From JAJFUE01 sp041687335 (lineage in GTDB: Bacteria > Sumerlaeota > Sumerlaeia > MVZB01), in the NCBI GenBank assembly GCA_041687335.1, contig JAWLCE010000006.1, positions 1-64,000 on the forward strand: a DNA stretch of 64,000 nt. The letters run 5' to 3'. The notes beneath the pieces are model-generated. The model had not been told where the DNA came from. It did no database searches and saw nothing but the letters and a program-made list of their open reading frames with translations. The translations under genes and the position numbers were made by a program. Positions 26,072-34,755 of the stretch are shown here, in pieces; positions within the stretch are counted from its first letter, which is position 1, and the number at the start of each line of letters is the position of its first letter.

Positions 26072-27439
26072 ATGAGAACATCGATCACCGCATTTGCGCT
26101 GGCCATCATGCTCGCGGCCCCGGCCCCGTTGATGGCCCAGCAGACCCAGCAGCAACCCGGTCAGCGTCAACCGGGTGCCAGCCCCAGCCAGCAACAACAG
26201 CAGCAGACCATGCCCGGGCGGGCCGAAACCCCGGTCGTGGGTGTCGTTACCGCCACTGTGATTGAGTCGCAAGCGGTGCCCGGCCAGCAGGTCAGGCAGC
26301 ACATCTACATGGCTGAGTCGGCATTCGAGCAGGGCAATCACCAGCAGTCGGCCAACCACCTGCGGCAGGCAGCCCAGCAGCTGAGGACCCAGGTTGATCA
26401 GGCGCATCATCAGGGAGTGCCCGGGACGCAGCCCGGCATGACCCCCGGCCAGAGCGGGGCCACTCCTGGCCAGTCGGCCACGACCCCCGGCCAGTCGCGG
26501 ACCACTCCTGGTCAGTCGGCCACGACCCCCGGCCAGTCACGGACCACTCCGGGCCAGTCAGCCACAACCCCCGGCCAGTCACGGACCACTCCTGGCCAGT
26601 CGGCCACGACCCCCGGCCAGTCGCGTGAACTCGATCAGCGCAATGGCGCCTCGACGACCCAGCGCGACAGCAGCCTGCAGCAGCGTAGCAGCGAGCAGTA
26701 TCAGATCGAGCAGCGCAACGGTTCGGCGACCCAGCGTGACAGCAGCCTGCAGCAGCGCAGCAGCGAGCAGTATCAGATCGAGCAGCGTAACGGCTCGATG
26801 GACCAGCGTGGCAGCACCCATCAGCAGCACAGCAGCCAGCAGTATCAGAGCCAGCAGCGCAATGGCCTGAGCCAGCAGCAGGGGATGAGGAACGGGGCGG
26901 ATCGCGAAAGCGTCCAGCACATCCAGACTGCGATCCAGGACCTCAACCAGTTGGCCCAGCAGGTCCAGAGCCAGCAGATCGAGCGCGAGCAGTTCCGCGA
27001 GCGCCTGACCTCGGTGGTGGAGTCGATCTCGCAGTATCACCTGCGCCAGGCCAAGCAACTGAGCGAGCAGGCCCAGCAGATGCACCAGCAGCGGCCGAGC
27101 GCGACTGCCGGCACGATGGACCCCCAGGTCCAGATGATTGGGCGCGACCTGCAGCAGAATGTTCGTGAGCTGGCTGAGTACTTCAGCCTGCTGACCAGCA
27201 TCAGCGGCCAGGTCGGCCAGGAAGGCCTCAGCGATGCGCTGGTGGCCCTCAATACGATCAACGTGCACAGCAACGAGCTGAGCTTCGGCCGCCTCGAGCA
27301 GCCCCAGCAGCTCACTCAGGCGATCGACCGTTTCGAGCAGCAGATGGGCTCGGCGGCCCAGCTCAACGGGAACAATGGAGACAACCATAAGAATGGTTAC
27401 AATGGCGACAAGGACTCCGAAAAGAAGAAGAACCGGTAA
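26072..27439 (+). CDS. Exported glutamine-rich repeat protein
   Basis: This 455-residue protein has a signal peptide (about 1-22), a Gln-rich segment, a helical region (about 65-112), nine copies of the heptad TPGQS(A/R)T (124-185), three 24-residue repeats of the form TQRDSSLQQRSSEQYQIEQR.. (196-267), a Gln-rich helical region with coiled-coil character (275-420), and a polar Asn/Lys tail. It is probably a secreted or periplasmic structural protein; no enzyme motif is visible. Cysteine is absent. A strong terminator follows. It is the first gene to the right of the origin-like region. The family is not recognised. Confidence 0.8.
   Translation: MRTSITAFALAIMLAAPAPLMAQQTQQQPGQRQPGASPSQQQQQQTMPGRAETPVVGVVTATVIESQAVPGQQVRQHIYMAESAFEQGNHQQSANHLRQAAQQLRTQVDQAHHQGVPGTQPGMTPGQSGATPGQSATTPGQSRTTPGQSATTPGQSRTTPGQSATTPGQSRTTPGQSATTPGQSRELDQRNGASTTQRDSSLQQRSSEQYQIEQRNGSATQRDSSLQQRSSEQYQIEQRNGSMDQRGSTHQQHSSQQYQSQQRNGLSQQQGMRNGADRESVQHIQTAIQDLNQLAQQVQSQQIEREQFRERLTSVVESISQYHLRQAKQLSEQAQQMHQQRPSATAGTMDPQVQMIGRDLQQNVRELAEYFSLLTSISGQVGQEGLSDALVALNTINVHSNELSFGRLEQPQQLTQAIDRFEQQMGSAAQLNGNNGDNHKNGYNGDKDSEKKKNR
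26441..26626 (+). repeat. Tandem repeat encoding TPGQS heptads
   Basis: Nine 21-base units, organised mostly as 42-base pairs alternating TPGQSA and TPGQSR, lie within the Gln-rich protein gene. High unit identity suggests recent expansion or length variation between strains. Confidence 0.9.
26657..26872 (+). repeat. 72-base tandem repeat in the same gene
   Basis: Three 24-codon units lie at 26657-26728, 26729-26800 and 26801-26872. The first two are nearly identical and the third is diverged (DQRGSTHQQHSSQQY..). Confidence 0.88.
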
Positions 27440-27474
27440 CTCCCGGTCGCCAGAGTTTCCCAGTCAGAACGTCC

Positions 27475-27509
27475 AAAGCCGGCGGTCCCGCACCGCCGGC
27501 TTTCCTTTT
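27475..27509 (+). terminator. Rho-independent terminator
   Basis: AAAGCCGGCGGT and ACCGCCGGCTTT form a perfect 12-base-pair stem with a CCCGC loop followed by CCTTTT, 35 bases after the repeat-protein stop. Confidence 0.9.
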
Positions 27510-27668
27510 GATCCGCCATAAATTCCATTCATATATTGGGGTTTTTTTTAATATTATTTCGGTGTTTCCCCGATGGACCTGGCGCGGAGGCATGAGTGAT
27601 CATCAATCATGGTTGAACCGGTGCTGAATCATTTCCGGTTCTCTATTGATGAAGCAACCCACCTCCAG

Positions 27669-27706
27669 GCTGCCGGCGATATCCCCCCGCCGGCAGCTTC
27701 CTTTTT
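27669..27706 (+). terminator. Second, orphan terminator
   Basis: GCTGCCGGCG and CGCCGGCAGC form a 10-base-pair stem with a 9-base loop followed by TTCCTTTTT. No protein gene ends here, and the repeat-protein terminator is 160 bases upstream. The 27510-27668 interval is AT-rich near 27527-27560 and could hold the promoter and body of a small RNA. I see no protein gene in 27440-27835. Confidence 0.75.
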
Positions 27707-27835
27707 AGTGAAAAGAAAAAAGATTCGATCTGAACCGATGCAAGCCGATATGCTAGTGTAGGTTGGTTGCAGCGAAAGTTCCGTGCGGGTTCCGCCAATA
27801 CGGGGCTCGTGAGTCCGACAAGGAGCGACAGTCCG

Positions 27836-28585
27836 ATGACGATCTCGACCCATTGCCACCTGCGAGCCCTACTGGGCGCATTGGCGCTGGGCTGGCTGGC
27901 CATGGCCGCCAATGCCCAGGTTACCCACGACCCGCCGATGATCTACCAGCCCCAGGACGTGCTTGTGCCGGTTGACCAGCCGGAGACGCTGGGGGTGAAC
28001 AATGTCCTTCAGGCAATAAGCTGGTATATCCCGAACCGACTGGGTGACCTGTCCGACGTGCCGCGGTTTTACATGACGCTGGGCTCGGGGCTGGGCGCCA
28101 CCGTGCGCGCCACCAAACTGTTTTATTTCTCACACTATGATTCGGACGCCAAGGCGATCGGCTGGAACGGCCGGCGCGGGCGCTATGGCACCGGTGGCGG
28201 ATCGATCTTCTTTGGCGAGCAGATTGACGAAAGCTATGTCGGCTTTCTGGCGGCGCAGGAGGGGCGCATCCAACGCGATCCGAGCGAGCTGGGCCTGTCG
28301 CTGTCGCTGTGGGCGATCGGCGCCAACTTCGCCCTGAGCGGCGCCGAGTTGCTCGACGCCGTGACCGGCATCGTCGGCATCGACCTGATGGGCGACGACC
28401 GGGGACCGGTGCTCTATGAACAGGTGCCGGCCGGAGGCAGCCATTATCAGCGCGGCCCCGTCCGCGGTCAGCTCGAGGAGCCGCCGGCAGTCTCGGTGGT
28501 GCCCGGGGCCCAGCCGCCCCTGGCCGTCCGCCCGCAGTCAGTCGCTCCCCAAGTCGTTCCCGCCCCCGCCCCGCCCGGGAACTGA
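27836..28585 (+). CDS. Exported protein of unknown function
   Basis: This 249-residue protein starts at an ATG with AAGGAG 10 bases upstream; the frame is open further up, but without a site. A signal peptide (about 1-27) is followed by a compact domain (about 45-190) that begins YIPNRLGDLSDVPRF and includes GATVRATKLFYFSHYD and a Gly-rich turn GRYGTGGGSIFFGE. A Pro/Val-rich tail follows. The pattern recalls uncharacterised outer-envelope proteins with an NR.xD.xD start, but I cannot name the family. It converges on the ABC-F gene across a 15-base-pair hairpin. Confidence 0.75.
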   Translation: MTISTHCHLRALLGALALGWLAMAANAQVTHDPPMIYQPQDVLVPVDQPETLGVNNVLQAISWYIPNRLGDLSDVPRFYMTLGSGLGATVRATKLFYFSHYDSDAKAIGWNGRRGRYGTGGGSIFFGEQIDESYVGFLAAQEGRIQRDPSELGLSLSLWAIGANFALSGAELLDAVTGIVGIDLMGDDRGPVLYEQVPAGGSHYQRGPVRGQLEEPPAVSVVPGAQPPLAVRPQSVAPQVVPAPAPPGN

Positions 28586-28602
28586 CCCACCCGCCTTAAC
28601 GC

Positions 28603-28641
28603 GCGGCGGACCGATGGAGCCTCATCCCATCGGTCCGCCGC
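28603..28641. terminator. Hairpin between convergent genes
   Basis: GCGGCGGACCGATGG and CCATCGGTCCGCCGC form a perfect 15-base-pair stem with a 9-base loop midway between the convergent stop codons at 28585 and 28670. It could serve both directions, although neither side has a strong T-tract. Confidence 0.6.
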
Positions 28642-28669
28642 AAACCGTCCACTCGATTCAATAAAATAA

Positions 28670-30637
28670 TCAGCTCTCCAGCAGCGACTGCTGGGTGGCT
28701 TCCCATTTGGCGGTCATGCGCTCCACGTCGGCGCGCAGGCGCTTCTGGCGACCGCCCAGCTCGGCCAGCTTGGAGGGGTTGGAGTAGACGTTGGGGCTGA
28801 GCATCTGCTCGTCGATGCCGCGCAGCTCCTTCTCGAGCTCGGCGATTTTGGCCTCCAGATCGGAGGCGGTCTTTTCGATGCGGCGCTGCTCGCGCTGGCG
28901 CTCCTTGCGTTCCTCGCGGCTCAACTCGGGCGCCTCGTCCTCGTCGCCGGCGGCGCGGCGCCGGTCGCCATTGGCGCGCGGGCCCGAGGAGCGCCCGGCC
29001 GAGGGATCGACCAGCGGGCTGACCTCGCCCAGCGCCGCCAGCGCCTGGCAGTAGTCGATGTAATTGCCCGAGAAGCTGCGCAGCCGGCCCTCGCGGATCT
29101 CGATGATGCGCGTGGGGACCTTCTCGAGGAAGACGCGGTCGTGGCTGACGAAGACCAGCGTGCCGGGGAAGCGCGTCATGGCGTCCTCGAGCGTGCGCCG
29201 GCTGGCCAGGTCCAGGTGGTTGGTCGGCTCGTCGAGCAGCAGGGTGTTGGCGCGCGAGAAGAGCATGCGCGCCAGGCGCACCCGCGTGCGTTCGCCGCCC
29301 GAGAGCACCTCGATCTTCTTGTCCAGGTCGTCGCCGACGAAGAAGAAGCCGCCCAGGATCGAGCGCACCTGCTGGTCCATGCCGGGGGGGGCCACCGAGG
29401 TGACCTCCTGCCAGACGGTGTTGACCGGTGAGAGGTCCTCGTGCTCGTATTGGGCGAAGTATTCCACGCTGGTGGCGCCGCCGCGGCGCAGCTCGCCCGA
29501 GGTGGCGGTCAGCCGCCCGACCATCAGCTTGAGCAGGGTCGACTTGCCGGCGCCGTTGAGGCCGACCAGCGCCACGCGCTCGTTGCGATAGACGGCAAAG
29601 TCGATCTCGCGGAGCACCTCGCGCTCGCCGAAGCGCACGCCGACGCCCTCGCCGATGAAGACCTCCTTGCTGCCGCGGTCGGGCTCGGGGAAGCGGAAGT
29701 GGATCGTCGGCGCCTCGGTGGGGGGTGGCGAGATGCGCTCGATGCGCTCGAGCTGGCGCACGCGCGACTGCACCAGCGAGGCCTTGCTGGCCTGGTAGCG
29801 GAAGCGGTCGATAAACTTCTGCAGGTGGGCGATCTCTTCCTGCTGGTTCATGTATTCGCGCGCCCACTGTTCCCAGCGTTCGCGGCGCGACTCGAGGTAT
29901 TGCGTGTAGTTGCCGCGGTAGACGGTCAGCTGGCCGTCGTGAAGCTCGAAGATGCGCTTGGAGAGGTTGTCCATGAAGGCGCGCTCGTGGCTGACCATCA
30001 GCACGGCGGCGTCGGAGGCGCGGATCCACTCCTCCAGCCAGATCATGGTCTCCAGGTCGAGGTGGTTGGTCGGTTCGTCGAGCAGCATGACGTCGGGGTT
30101 GCGCAGCAGCAGGCGGGCCAGCAGGATGCGCATGCGCCAGCCGCCGCTGAACTCGCGGCAGGGGCGCTCCAGGTCGCTGACGGCGAAGCCGAGGCCGGCG
30201 GCGATGCGGCCGATCTGGGCGTCCATGTCGTAGGCGCCCAGGCGCTCGATCTCATGCTGGAGGTGGCCGAAGCGGTCGGCGATTTTGTCATACTCCGCCG
30301 AGCCATGTTCGAACTCGGCGAGCTTGTGGGCCAGCTCCTCCAGCTCGTCCTGATGGCTGAGGATTTCGCGGAAGACCGCGCGCAACTCGTCGCGCAGCGA
30401 GCTGTCGGATTCGAAGTCGGCGTGCTGGGGCAGGTAGCCGATCGTGGCGTCCTTGGGGATGGCGACCTCGCCGCCGTCGTGGCTGACCTGGCCGGCGCAG
30501 ATCTTGAGCAGCGTGGACTTGCCGGTGCCGTTGGCGCCAACCAGCGCGACGACCTCGCCCGGCTGGATCTGGAAGCTGACCCGGTCCAGCAGCGCCCGCC
30601 CGCTCAGGAATTTCTCGATATTGTTCGCACCCAGCAT
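28670..30637 (-). CDS. ABC-F family ATPase (YheS/Uup-like translation factor)
   Basis: This soluble protein of 655 residues has two ABC ATPase domains and no membrane segments. The first has Walker A GANGTGKST (34-42) and signature FSGGWRMRILLARLLL. The second has GLNGAGKST and LSGGERTRVRLARML. The inter-domain linker is followed later by a charged C-terminal coiled coil (about 570-655). ABC-F proteins act on the ribosome to relieve stalling or give antibiotic resistance; the exact subfamily is uncertain. The ATG at 30637 is preferred over an upstream in-frame TTG at 30694 because AGAGGG lies 7 bases before it. Confidence 0.92.
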   Translation of the reverse strand: MLGANNIEKFLSGRALLDRVSFQIQPGEVVALVGANGTGKSTLLKICAGQVSHDGGEVAIPKDATIGYLPQHADFESDSSLRDELRAVFREILSHQDELEELAHKLAEFEHGSAEYDKIADRFGHLQHEIERLGAYDMDAQIGRIAAGLGFAVSDLERPCREFSGGWRMRILLARLLLRNPDVMLLDEPTNHLDLETMIWLEEWIRASDAAVLMVSHERAFMDNLSKRIFELHDGQLTVYRGNYTQYLESRRERWEQWAREYMNQQEEIAHLQKFIDRFRYQASKASLVQSRVRQLERIERISPPPTEAPTIHFRFPEPDRGSKEVFIGEGVGVRFGEREVLREIDFAVYRNERVALVGLNGAGKSTLLKLMVGRLTATSGELRRGGATSVEYFAQYEHEDLSPVNTVWQEVTSVAPPGMDQQVRSILGGFFFVGDDLDKKIEVLSGGERTRVRLARMLFSRANTLLLDEPTNHLDLASRRTLEDAMTRFPGTLVFVSHDRVFLEKVPTRIIEIREGRLRSFSGNYIDYCQALAALGEVSPLVDPSAGRSSGPRANGDRRRAAGDEDEAPELSREERKERQREQRRIEKTASDLEAKIAELEKELRGIDEQMLSPNVYSNPSKLAELGGRQKRLRADVERMTAKWEATQQSLLES

Positions 30638-30742
30638 ACTCCATCCCTCTCCCCGCCCACCGGCGGACCACAATCGGTGCCATGATAGCGCCAAACGGGG
30701 GAGGATTTGAACCGGAAAGCCATTTGGCAGGTTGTTGAAGTG

Positions 30743-30768
30743 GTAGGTCGGGTCTTTGACCCGACATG
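30743..30768. repeat. Palindromic repeat family I, type A (forward)
   Basis: Stem GTCGGGTC/GACCCGAC with loop TTT, flanked by GTAG on the left and ATG on the right. It pairs head-to-head with the type B copy 8 bases downstream. The 341-base gap 30638-30978 otherwise holds only the ahpC-like leader. Confidence 0.9.
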
Positions 30769-30776
30769 GCCTACAG

Positions 30777-30802
30777 TGTCGGCTCGGAGAGCCGACCTAC
30801 CC
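30777..30802. repeat. Palindromic repeat family I, type B (reverse)
   Basis: Stem GTCGGCTC/GAGCCGAC with loop GGA, followed by CTACCC. Compared with type A, one base pair in the stem is flipped from G:C to C:G, so pairing is kept. Confidence 0.9.
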
Positions 30803-30978
30803 TTCGGAAAGAGATTCCGGACTGTAAGGTCTGCGGGGGTGTGGCGTCCAACGGGCGTTGCCTCCATGGGGGCGGCGCGAAAAAATTCGGCCCAGGCTTT
30901 GGGGGCCGGTAGAATAAGAGCCCGTGGCGGGTCCGGCCCGCGCGGACCCGATGAAAACATGAAAGGAACCCGACACCG

Positions 30979-31518
30979 ATGCTCTCAGTTGGTCAAAAAT
31001 TTCCCTCCTTCAACCTGAAGGCCGTCGTTGATATCGATCCGGCCAAGGCTTTCAAGCAGGTCAGCAATGAAACGTGGGCGGGCAAGTGGCTCGTCGTCTT
31101 CTTCTGGCCGAAGGACTTCACGTTCGTCTGCCCGACCGAAATCGCGGCCTTTGGCAAGCTCAGCCCCGAGTTCGCCGAGCGCGAGACGCAGGTGCTGGGC
31201 GTCAGCACCGACAGCGAGTTCGTCCACCTGGCCTGGCGCCAGAACCACGAGGACCTCAATAAGCTGCCGATCCCGATGCTCTCCGACATCAAGCGCGAGC
31301 TGAGCCAGGAGCTGGGCATCCTGGACCCGGTCGAGGGCGTGGCCCAGCGCGCGACCTACATCGTCGACCCCGATGGGATCATCCGCTTCTCAATGGTGAC
31401 CGACCTGAGCGTCGGGCGCAACGTGGGCGAGGTGCTGCGCGTGCTCGACGCGCTCCAGACCGACGAGCTGTGCCCCTGCAACTGGCAGAAGGGCGAGCCG
31501 ACGCTGGTGACGGCGTAA
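30979..31518 (+). CDS. ahpC: Peroxiredoxin, AhpC type
   Basis: This 179-residue Prx1/AhpC-family protein reduces hydrogen peroxide and organic peroxides. The peroxidatic Cys51 sits in the FTFVCPTEIAAFG motif; resolving cysteines are in the C-terminal CPCNW (Cys165 and Cys167). The CPCNW ending is typical of AhpC proteins that are reduced by AhpD in place of AhpF. An AhpD-like gene follows 97 bases downstream. The start has AAAGGAA about 11 bases upstream. I did not identify an OxyR or PerR gene nearby. Confidence 0.94.
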   Translation: MLSVGQKFPSFNLKAVVDIDPAKAFKQVSNETWAGKWLVVFFWPKDFTFVCPTEIAAFGKLSPEFAERETQVLGVSTDSEFVHLAWRQNHEDLNKLPIPMLSDIKRELSQELGILDPVEGVAQRATYIVDPDGIIRFSMVTDLSVGRNVGEVLRVLDALQTDELCPCNWQKGEPTLVTA

Positions 31519-31615
31519 GCCCCGACCGGCTGAAGATCACAGTCGCAGGCCGGATGGGGGGATGCCTCCCATCCGGCCGAACCAAAAGTATTTTCAGAGA
31601 AAGGCTATTTCCCGT

Positions 31616-32167
31616 ATGTCGATCGAGAACATCAAGGCCCAGTTGCCCGAATATGCCAAGGACCTGCGGCTCAACCTGTCCTCGCTGGTTAGCTCGGCGC
31701 CGGGCGAAATGACCCCGCGCCAGCTCTGGGGGGCGCTGGTGGCCTGCGCCTATGCCACCCGCAACAGCCGGGTGCTGACCGAGCTGCTCGAGGAGGCGCG
31801 CCCGCACCTGGATGAGGCCGCCGAGGGCGCCGCCAAGGCCGCCGCCGCGATCATGGCGATGAACAATGTCTATTACCGCTCGCTGCACCTGATGAGCGAG
31901 CCGGCCTACCGCACGATGCCGGCGCGCCTGCGCATGAACGTGATCGCCAATCCGGGCGTCGACAAGGTCGACTTCGAGTTGTGGTCGCTGGCGGTCTCGG
32001 CGATCGGCGGCTGCGGCATGTGTCTGGACTCGCACGAGAAGATGCTGGCCGGCCATGGCGTCGGCCGAGAGATCATCCAGCACGCGCTGCGGATCGCGGC
32101 GGTGGTCAATGCCGTCGCCGTCGTGCACGAGGTCGAGGGCTCGCTCGCGCCCGAACTGCCGGCCTGA
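31616..32167 (+). CDS. ahpD: Alkylhydroperoxidase AhpD-like reductase
   Basis: This 183-residue protein of the AhpD/CMD fold has the catalytic set Glu121, Cys133, Cys136 and His140 (motif E...C-G-M-C-x3-H). The spacing is the same as in Mycobacterium AhpD. The CxxC pair probably passes electrons from a lipoyl or thiol donor to the peroxiredoxin encoded just upstream. An upstream in-frame ATG at 31562 would add 18 residues; the ATG at 31616 has AAAGG about 11 bases before it and fits the family N-terminus. A terminator follows. Confidence 0.92.
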   Translation: MSIENIKAQLPEYAKDLRLNLSSLVSSAPGEMTPRQLWGALVACAYATRNSRVLTELLEEARPHLDEAAEGAAKAAAAIMAMNNVYYRSLHLMSEPAYRTMPARLRMNVIANPGVDKVDFELWSLAVSAIGGCGMCLDSHEKMLAGHGVGREIIQHALRIAAVVNAVAVVHEVEGSLAPELPA

Positions 32168-32197
32168 GGCCAACCAACCCCGATGAAACCCACAAGG

Positions 32198-32235
32198 GCC
32201 CCGGAGGGAGACCCCCTCCGGGGCGTCTGCTTTCA
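32198..32235 (+). terminator. Terminator-like hairpin after ahpD
   Basis: GCCCCGGAGGG and CCCTCCGGGGC form an 11-base-pair stem with a 5-base loop, then GTCTGCTTTC. It lies 31 bases after the ahpD stop. Confidence 0.65.
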
Positions 32236-32383
32236 GCCAGATCGGCGCTTCGGGCCGACGTGGGAAAACCATCGGCTGCGCGTCCGGGGGGCAATTGTGT
32301 TGACTCTTTTGGCCGGCTCGGGATAAAAAAGGGGGACTTTGGCCTTGCCATGGCGGGCCAACCACCAATCAGGAGCTCAGGGG

Positions 32384-34399
32384 ATGAACACTCAGGAAAA
32401 GCAGATTTTGCAGCGCGTCGCCGATACGATTCGCGTGCTTTCGGCCGAGGCGATCGAGCAGGTCAATTCGGGTCACCCCGGCCTGCCGCTGGGCTGCGCC
32501 GAGGCTGGCGCGGTGCTGTTCAGCCGCATCATGCGCCACAACCCGGCCAACCCCAACTGGCCCGGCCGCGACCGCTTCGTGCTGTCGGCGGGCCATGGCT
32601 CGATGCTGCTTTACTCGCTGCTGCACCTGACCGGCTTCGGCCTGAGCACCGAGCAGCTCGCCAGCTTCCGCCACCTCAAGAGCGAGACCCCCGGCCATCC
32701 CGAACTGGGCGAGACGGCGGGCGTCGAGGTCACCACCGGTCCGCTGGGCCAGGGCCTCGGCATGGGCGCCGGCATGGCGGTCGCCCAGCGGTTGATGGAC
32801 GCCCAGATCGGCGGCGGCCTGTTTGACGGCAAGGTTTTCGTGCTCGCCAGCGACGGCGACATGATGGAGGGCATCAGCCACGAGGTCGGCGCGATTGCCG
32901 GCCACCTCAAGCTCCACCCGCTGGTCGTGCTCTACGATAACAACCAGATCTGCCTGGACGGCCCCACCAGCGACTGCCTCACCGATGATGTGCTGGCGCG
33001 CTTCCGCGCCTACGGCTGGAAGGTCAACCACGTCGACGGCCACGACCTGGAGGCGCTGGAGACGGCGCTGGTCGAAGCGCGGGCCGAGCGCAGCCAGCCG
33101 ACGCTGATCTCGATGCGCACGGTGATCGGCAAGGGCGCCCCGCAAAAGCAGGGCAGCAGCGGTGTGCACGGCGCCCCGCTCGGCGCCGAGGAACTGGCGC
33201 GGCTCAAGGAAGGCCTGGGCTGGCCGGCCGAGCCGTTTCACGTCCCGGCCGAGGTGGCCGCCTATTTTGAGGAGCGCAAGGCGGTCTTCGCCGGCTATGA
33301 GCGCGAGTGGAATGAGAAGCTGGCCGCGCTGCGGGCCGCGGACCCTGAGAAGGGCAAGCTCTACGACACCTTCGCCGGGCGCAGCCTGCCGGCAGACTTC
33401 GACGAGCAGCTCTGGAACGCGCAGGTCTCGGCGGGCAAGGCGACCCGCGTCATGTCGGGTGAGATGATCAACCACGTCGCCCGGCTGATTCCCTTCTTCT
33501 ACTCCGGCTCCGCGGACCTGTCGGTCTCCGACAACACGGCCATCAAGGGGATGGGGACGATCTCGCCCGAGGACTTCAGCGGCCGCACCTTCAAGTTCGG
33601 CGTGCGCGAGTTCGGCATGGCGGCGATCTGCAACGGCATGGCGGCCTTCGGCATGGTCCAGCCGCTGTGCGGCACCTTCTTCACCTTCTCCGACTACATG
33701 CGCAACGCGCTGCGGCTGGCGGCGATCATGCGCCAGCGCGTCATCTACCAGTTCACCCACGACTCGATCTTCGTCGGCGAGGATGGCCCGACCCACCAGC
33801 CAATCGAACACTTGGCCTCGCTGCGCGCGATGCCCGGCTTCACGCTCTTCCGCCCCTGCGACGAGAACGAGCTGCGGGCGTCCTGGATCGAGGCCTTCAA
33901 GACCCAGGGCCCGGTGGCGCTGATCCTGACCCGCCAGAACCTGAAGAGCCAGGGCGAGGCCTCGCGCGCCAATGCCCGCGAGGGCGTCGCCCGCGGCGGC
34001 TACATCCTGCACGGCGAGAGCGGCGACGTGGACGTGCTGATTGCCGCCACCGGCTCCGAGGTCGAGCCGGCGATGGGCGCGGCCCGGTTGCTTGAGGCCG
34101 AGGGCAAGCGCGTGCGCGTGGTATCCCTGCCGAGCTGGCAGCGCTTCGACGCCCAGGACGCCGCTTACCGCGAGTCGGTGCTGGGCGGGCAGGCTGCCCT
34201 GCGGGTCAGCGTCGAGGCCGGCGCGACCCTGGGCTGGCACAAGTATGTCGGCGCCGACGGTCTCACCATCGGCATCGACACCTTCGGCGCCTCGGGCAAC
34301 ATGAAGGACCTCGCCGATTACTACGGCCTGACCCCCGAGAAGATCGCCGGTCGCATCGGCTCCGAGTTGGCGGCCCGCGCCGCCACCGCCGGCCGCTGA
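32384..34399 (+). CDS. tkt: Transketolase
   Basis: This 671-residue thiamine-diphosphate enzyme transfers two-carbon ketol units in the pentose phosphate pathway. Visible motifs are SGHPGLPLG near the N-terminus, TTGPLGQGLG, the ThDP/metal motif SDGDMMEG followed by EVGAIAGHLKL, DNNQI, and in the pyrimidine domain FGVREFGMAA, THDSIFVGEDGPTHQPIEH and FRPCDENE. Length is typical (about 660). The start at 32384 has AGGAG 8 bases upstream; the longer frame from 32339 lacks a site. A strong terminator follows. Confidence 0.96.
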   Translation: MNTQEKQILQRVADTIRVLSAEAIEQVNSGHPGLPLGCAEAGAVLFSRIMRHNPANPNWPGRDRFVLSAGHGSMLLYSLLHLTGFGLSTEQLASFRHLKSETPGHPELGETAGVEVTTGPLGQGLGMGAGMAVAQRLMDAQIGGGLFDGKVFVLASDGDMMEGISHEVGAIAGHLKLHPLVVLYDNNQICLDGPTSDCLTDDVLARFRAYGWKVNHVDGHDLEALETALVEARAERSQPTLISMRTVIGKGAPQKQGSSGVHGAPLGAEELARLKEGLGWPAEPFHVPAEVAAYFEERKAVFAGYEREWNEKLAALRAADPEKGKLYDTFAGRSLPADFDEQLWNAQVSAGKATRVMSGEMINHVARLIPFFYSGSADLSVSDNTAIKGMGTISPEDFSGRTFKFGVREFGMAAICNGMAAFGMVQPLCGTFFTFSDYMRNALRLAAIMRQRVIYQFTHDSIFVGEDGPTHQPIEHLASLRAMPGFTLFRPCDENELRASWIEAFKTQGPVALILTRQNLKSQGEASRANAREGVARGGYILHGESGDVDVLIAATGSEVEPAMGAARLLEAEGKRVRVVSLPSWQRFDAQDAAYRESVLGGQAALRVSVEAGATLGWHKYVGADGLTIGIDTFGASGNMKDLADYYGLTPEKIAGRIGSELAARAATAGR

Positions 34400-34424
34400 T
34401 CGGCCAGCTGACCTGAAACAGATT

Positions 34425-34478
34425 CCCCCGGCCGCGCGACTTCATCACTGAAGCCCACGCGACCGGGGGTTTCTTTTT
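34425..34478 (+). terminator. Rho-independent terminator after transketolase
   Basis: CCCCCGG-x-CGCG pairs with CGCG-x-CCGGGGG around a long internal loop and is followed by TTTCTTTTT, 26 bases after the tkt stop. Confidence 0.85.
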
Positions 34479-34502
34479 GGCGCCAATCAAGGGGGGGAGG
34501 CG

Positions 34503-34742
34503 ATGGGTGGCCTGCTGTTCTGGATCTGCCTCGTCTTGGTGCTGGCCCTCGGCGGCGTGATGGGCGGCATGGGCGCCGGCCGTGAGTTCCGCGAGCTGAT
34601 CCTCACATGGGCGGGCGGGATCATGGTGGCGCTGGTGGTGATTGTGCTGGGCCTGGCGCTGATGGTCTGGCAACCCTGGCTGGGCGGCCTCTTCATCGTC
34701 ATCACCGGCCTCTACCTGGTCGACTGGATGCTCAAGTCCTGA
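34503..34742 (+). CDS. Small membrane protein of unknown function
   Basis: This 79-residue protein consists almost wholly of hydrophobic segments (about 4-24, 36-55 and 58-75), with one polar turn MGAGREFRE between the first two. A GGGGGGGAGG ribosome site precedes the ATG. It stands alone after the tkt terminator and converges on the sugar dehydrogenase gene 14 bases later. No family recognised; the good start site and clean topology support a real gene. Confidence 0.65.
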   Translation: MGGLLFWICLVLVLALGGVMGGMGAGREFRELILTWAGGIMVALVVIVLGLALMVWQPWLGGLFIVITGLYLVDWMLKS

Positions 34743-34755
34743 CGGCCGGGTCGGT

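Noticed and set aside
32369..34240. Minus-strand open frame of 623 codons opposite transketolase
   Set aside because: Shadow of transketolase; it lacks any family motif.
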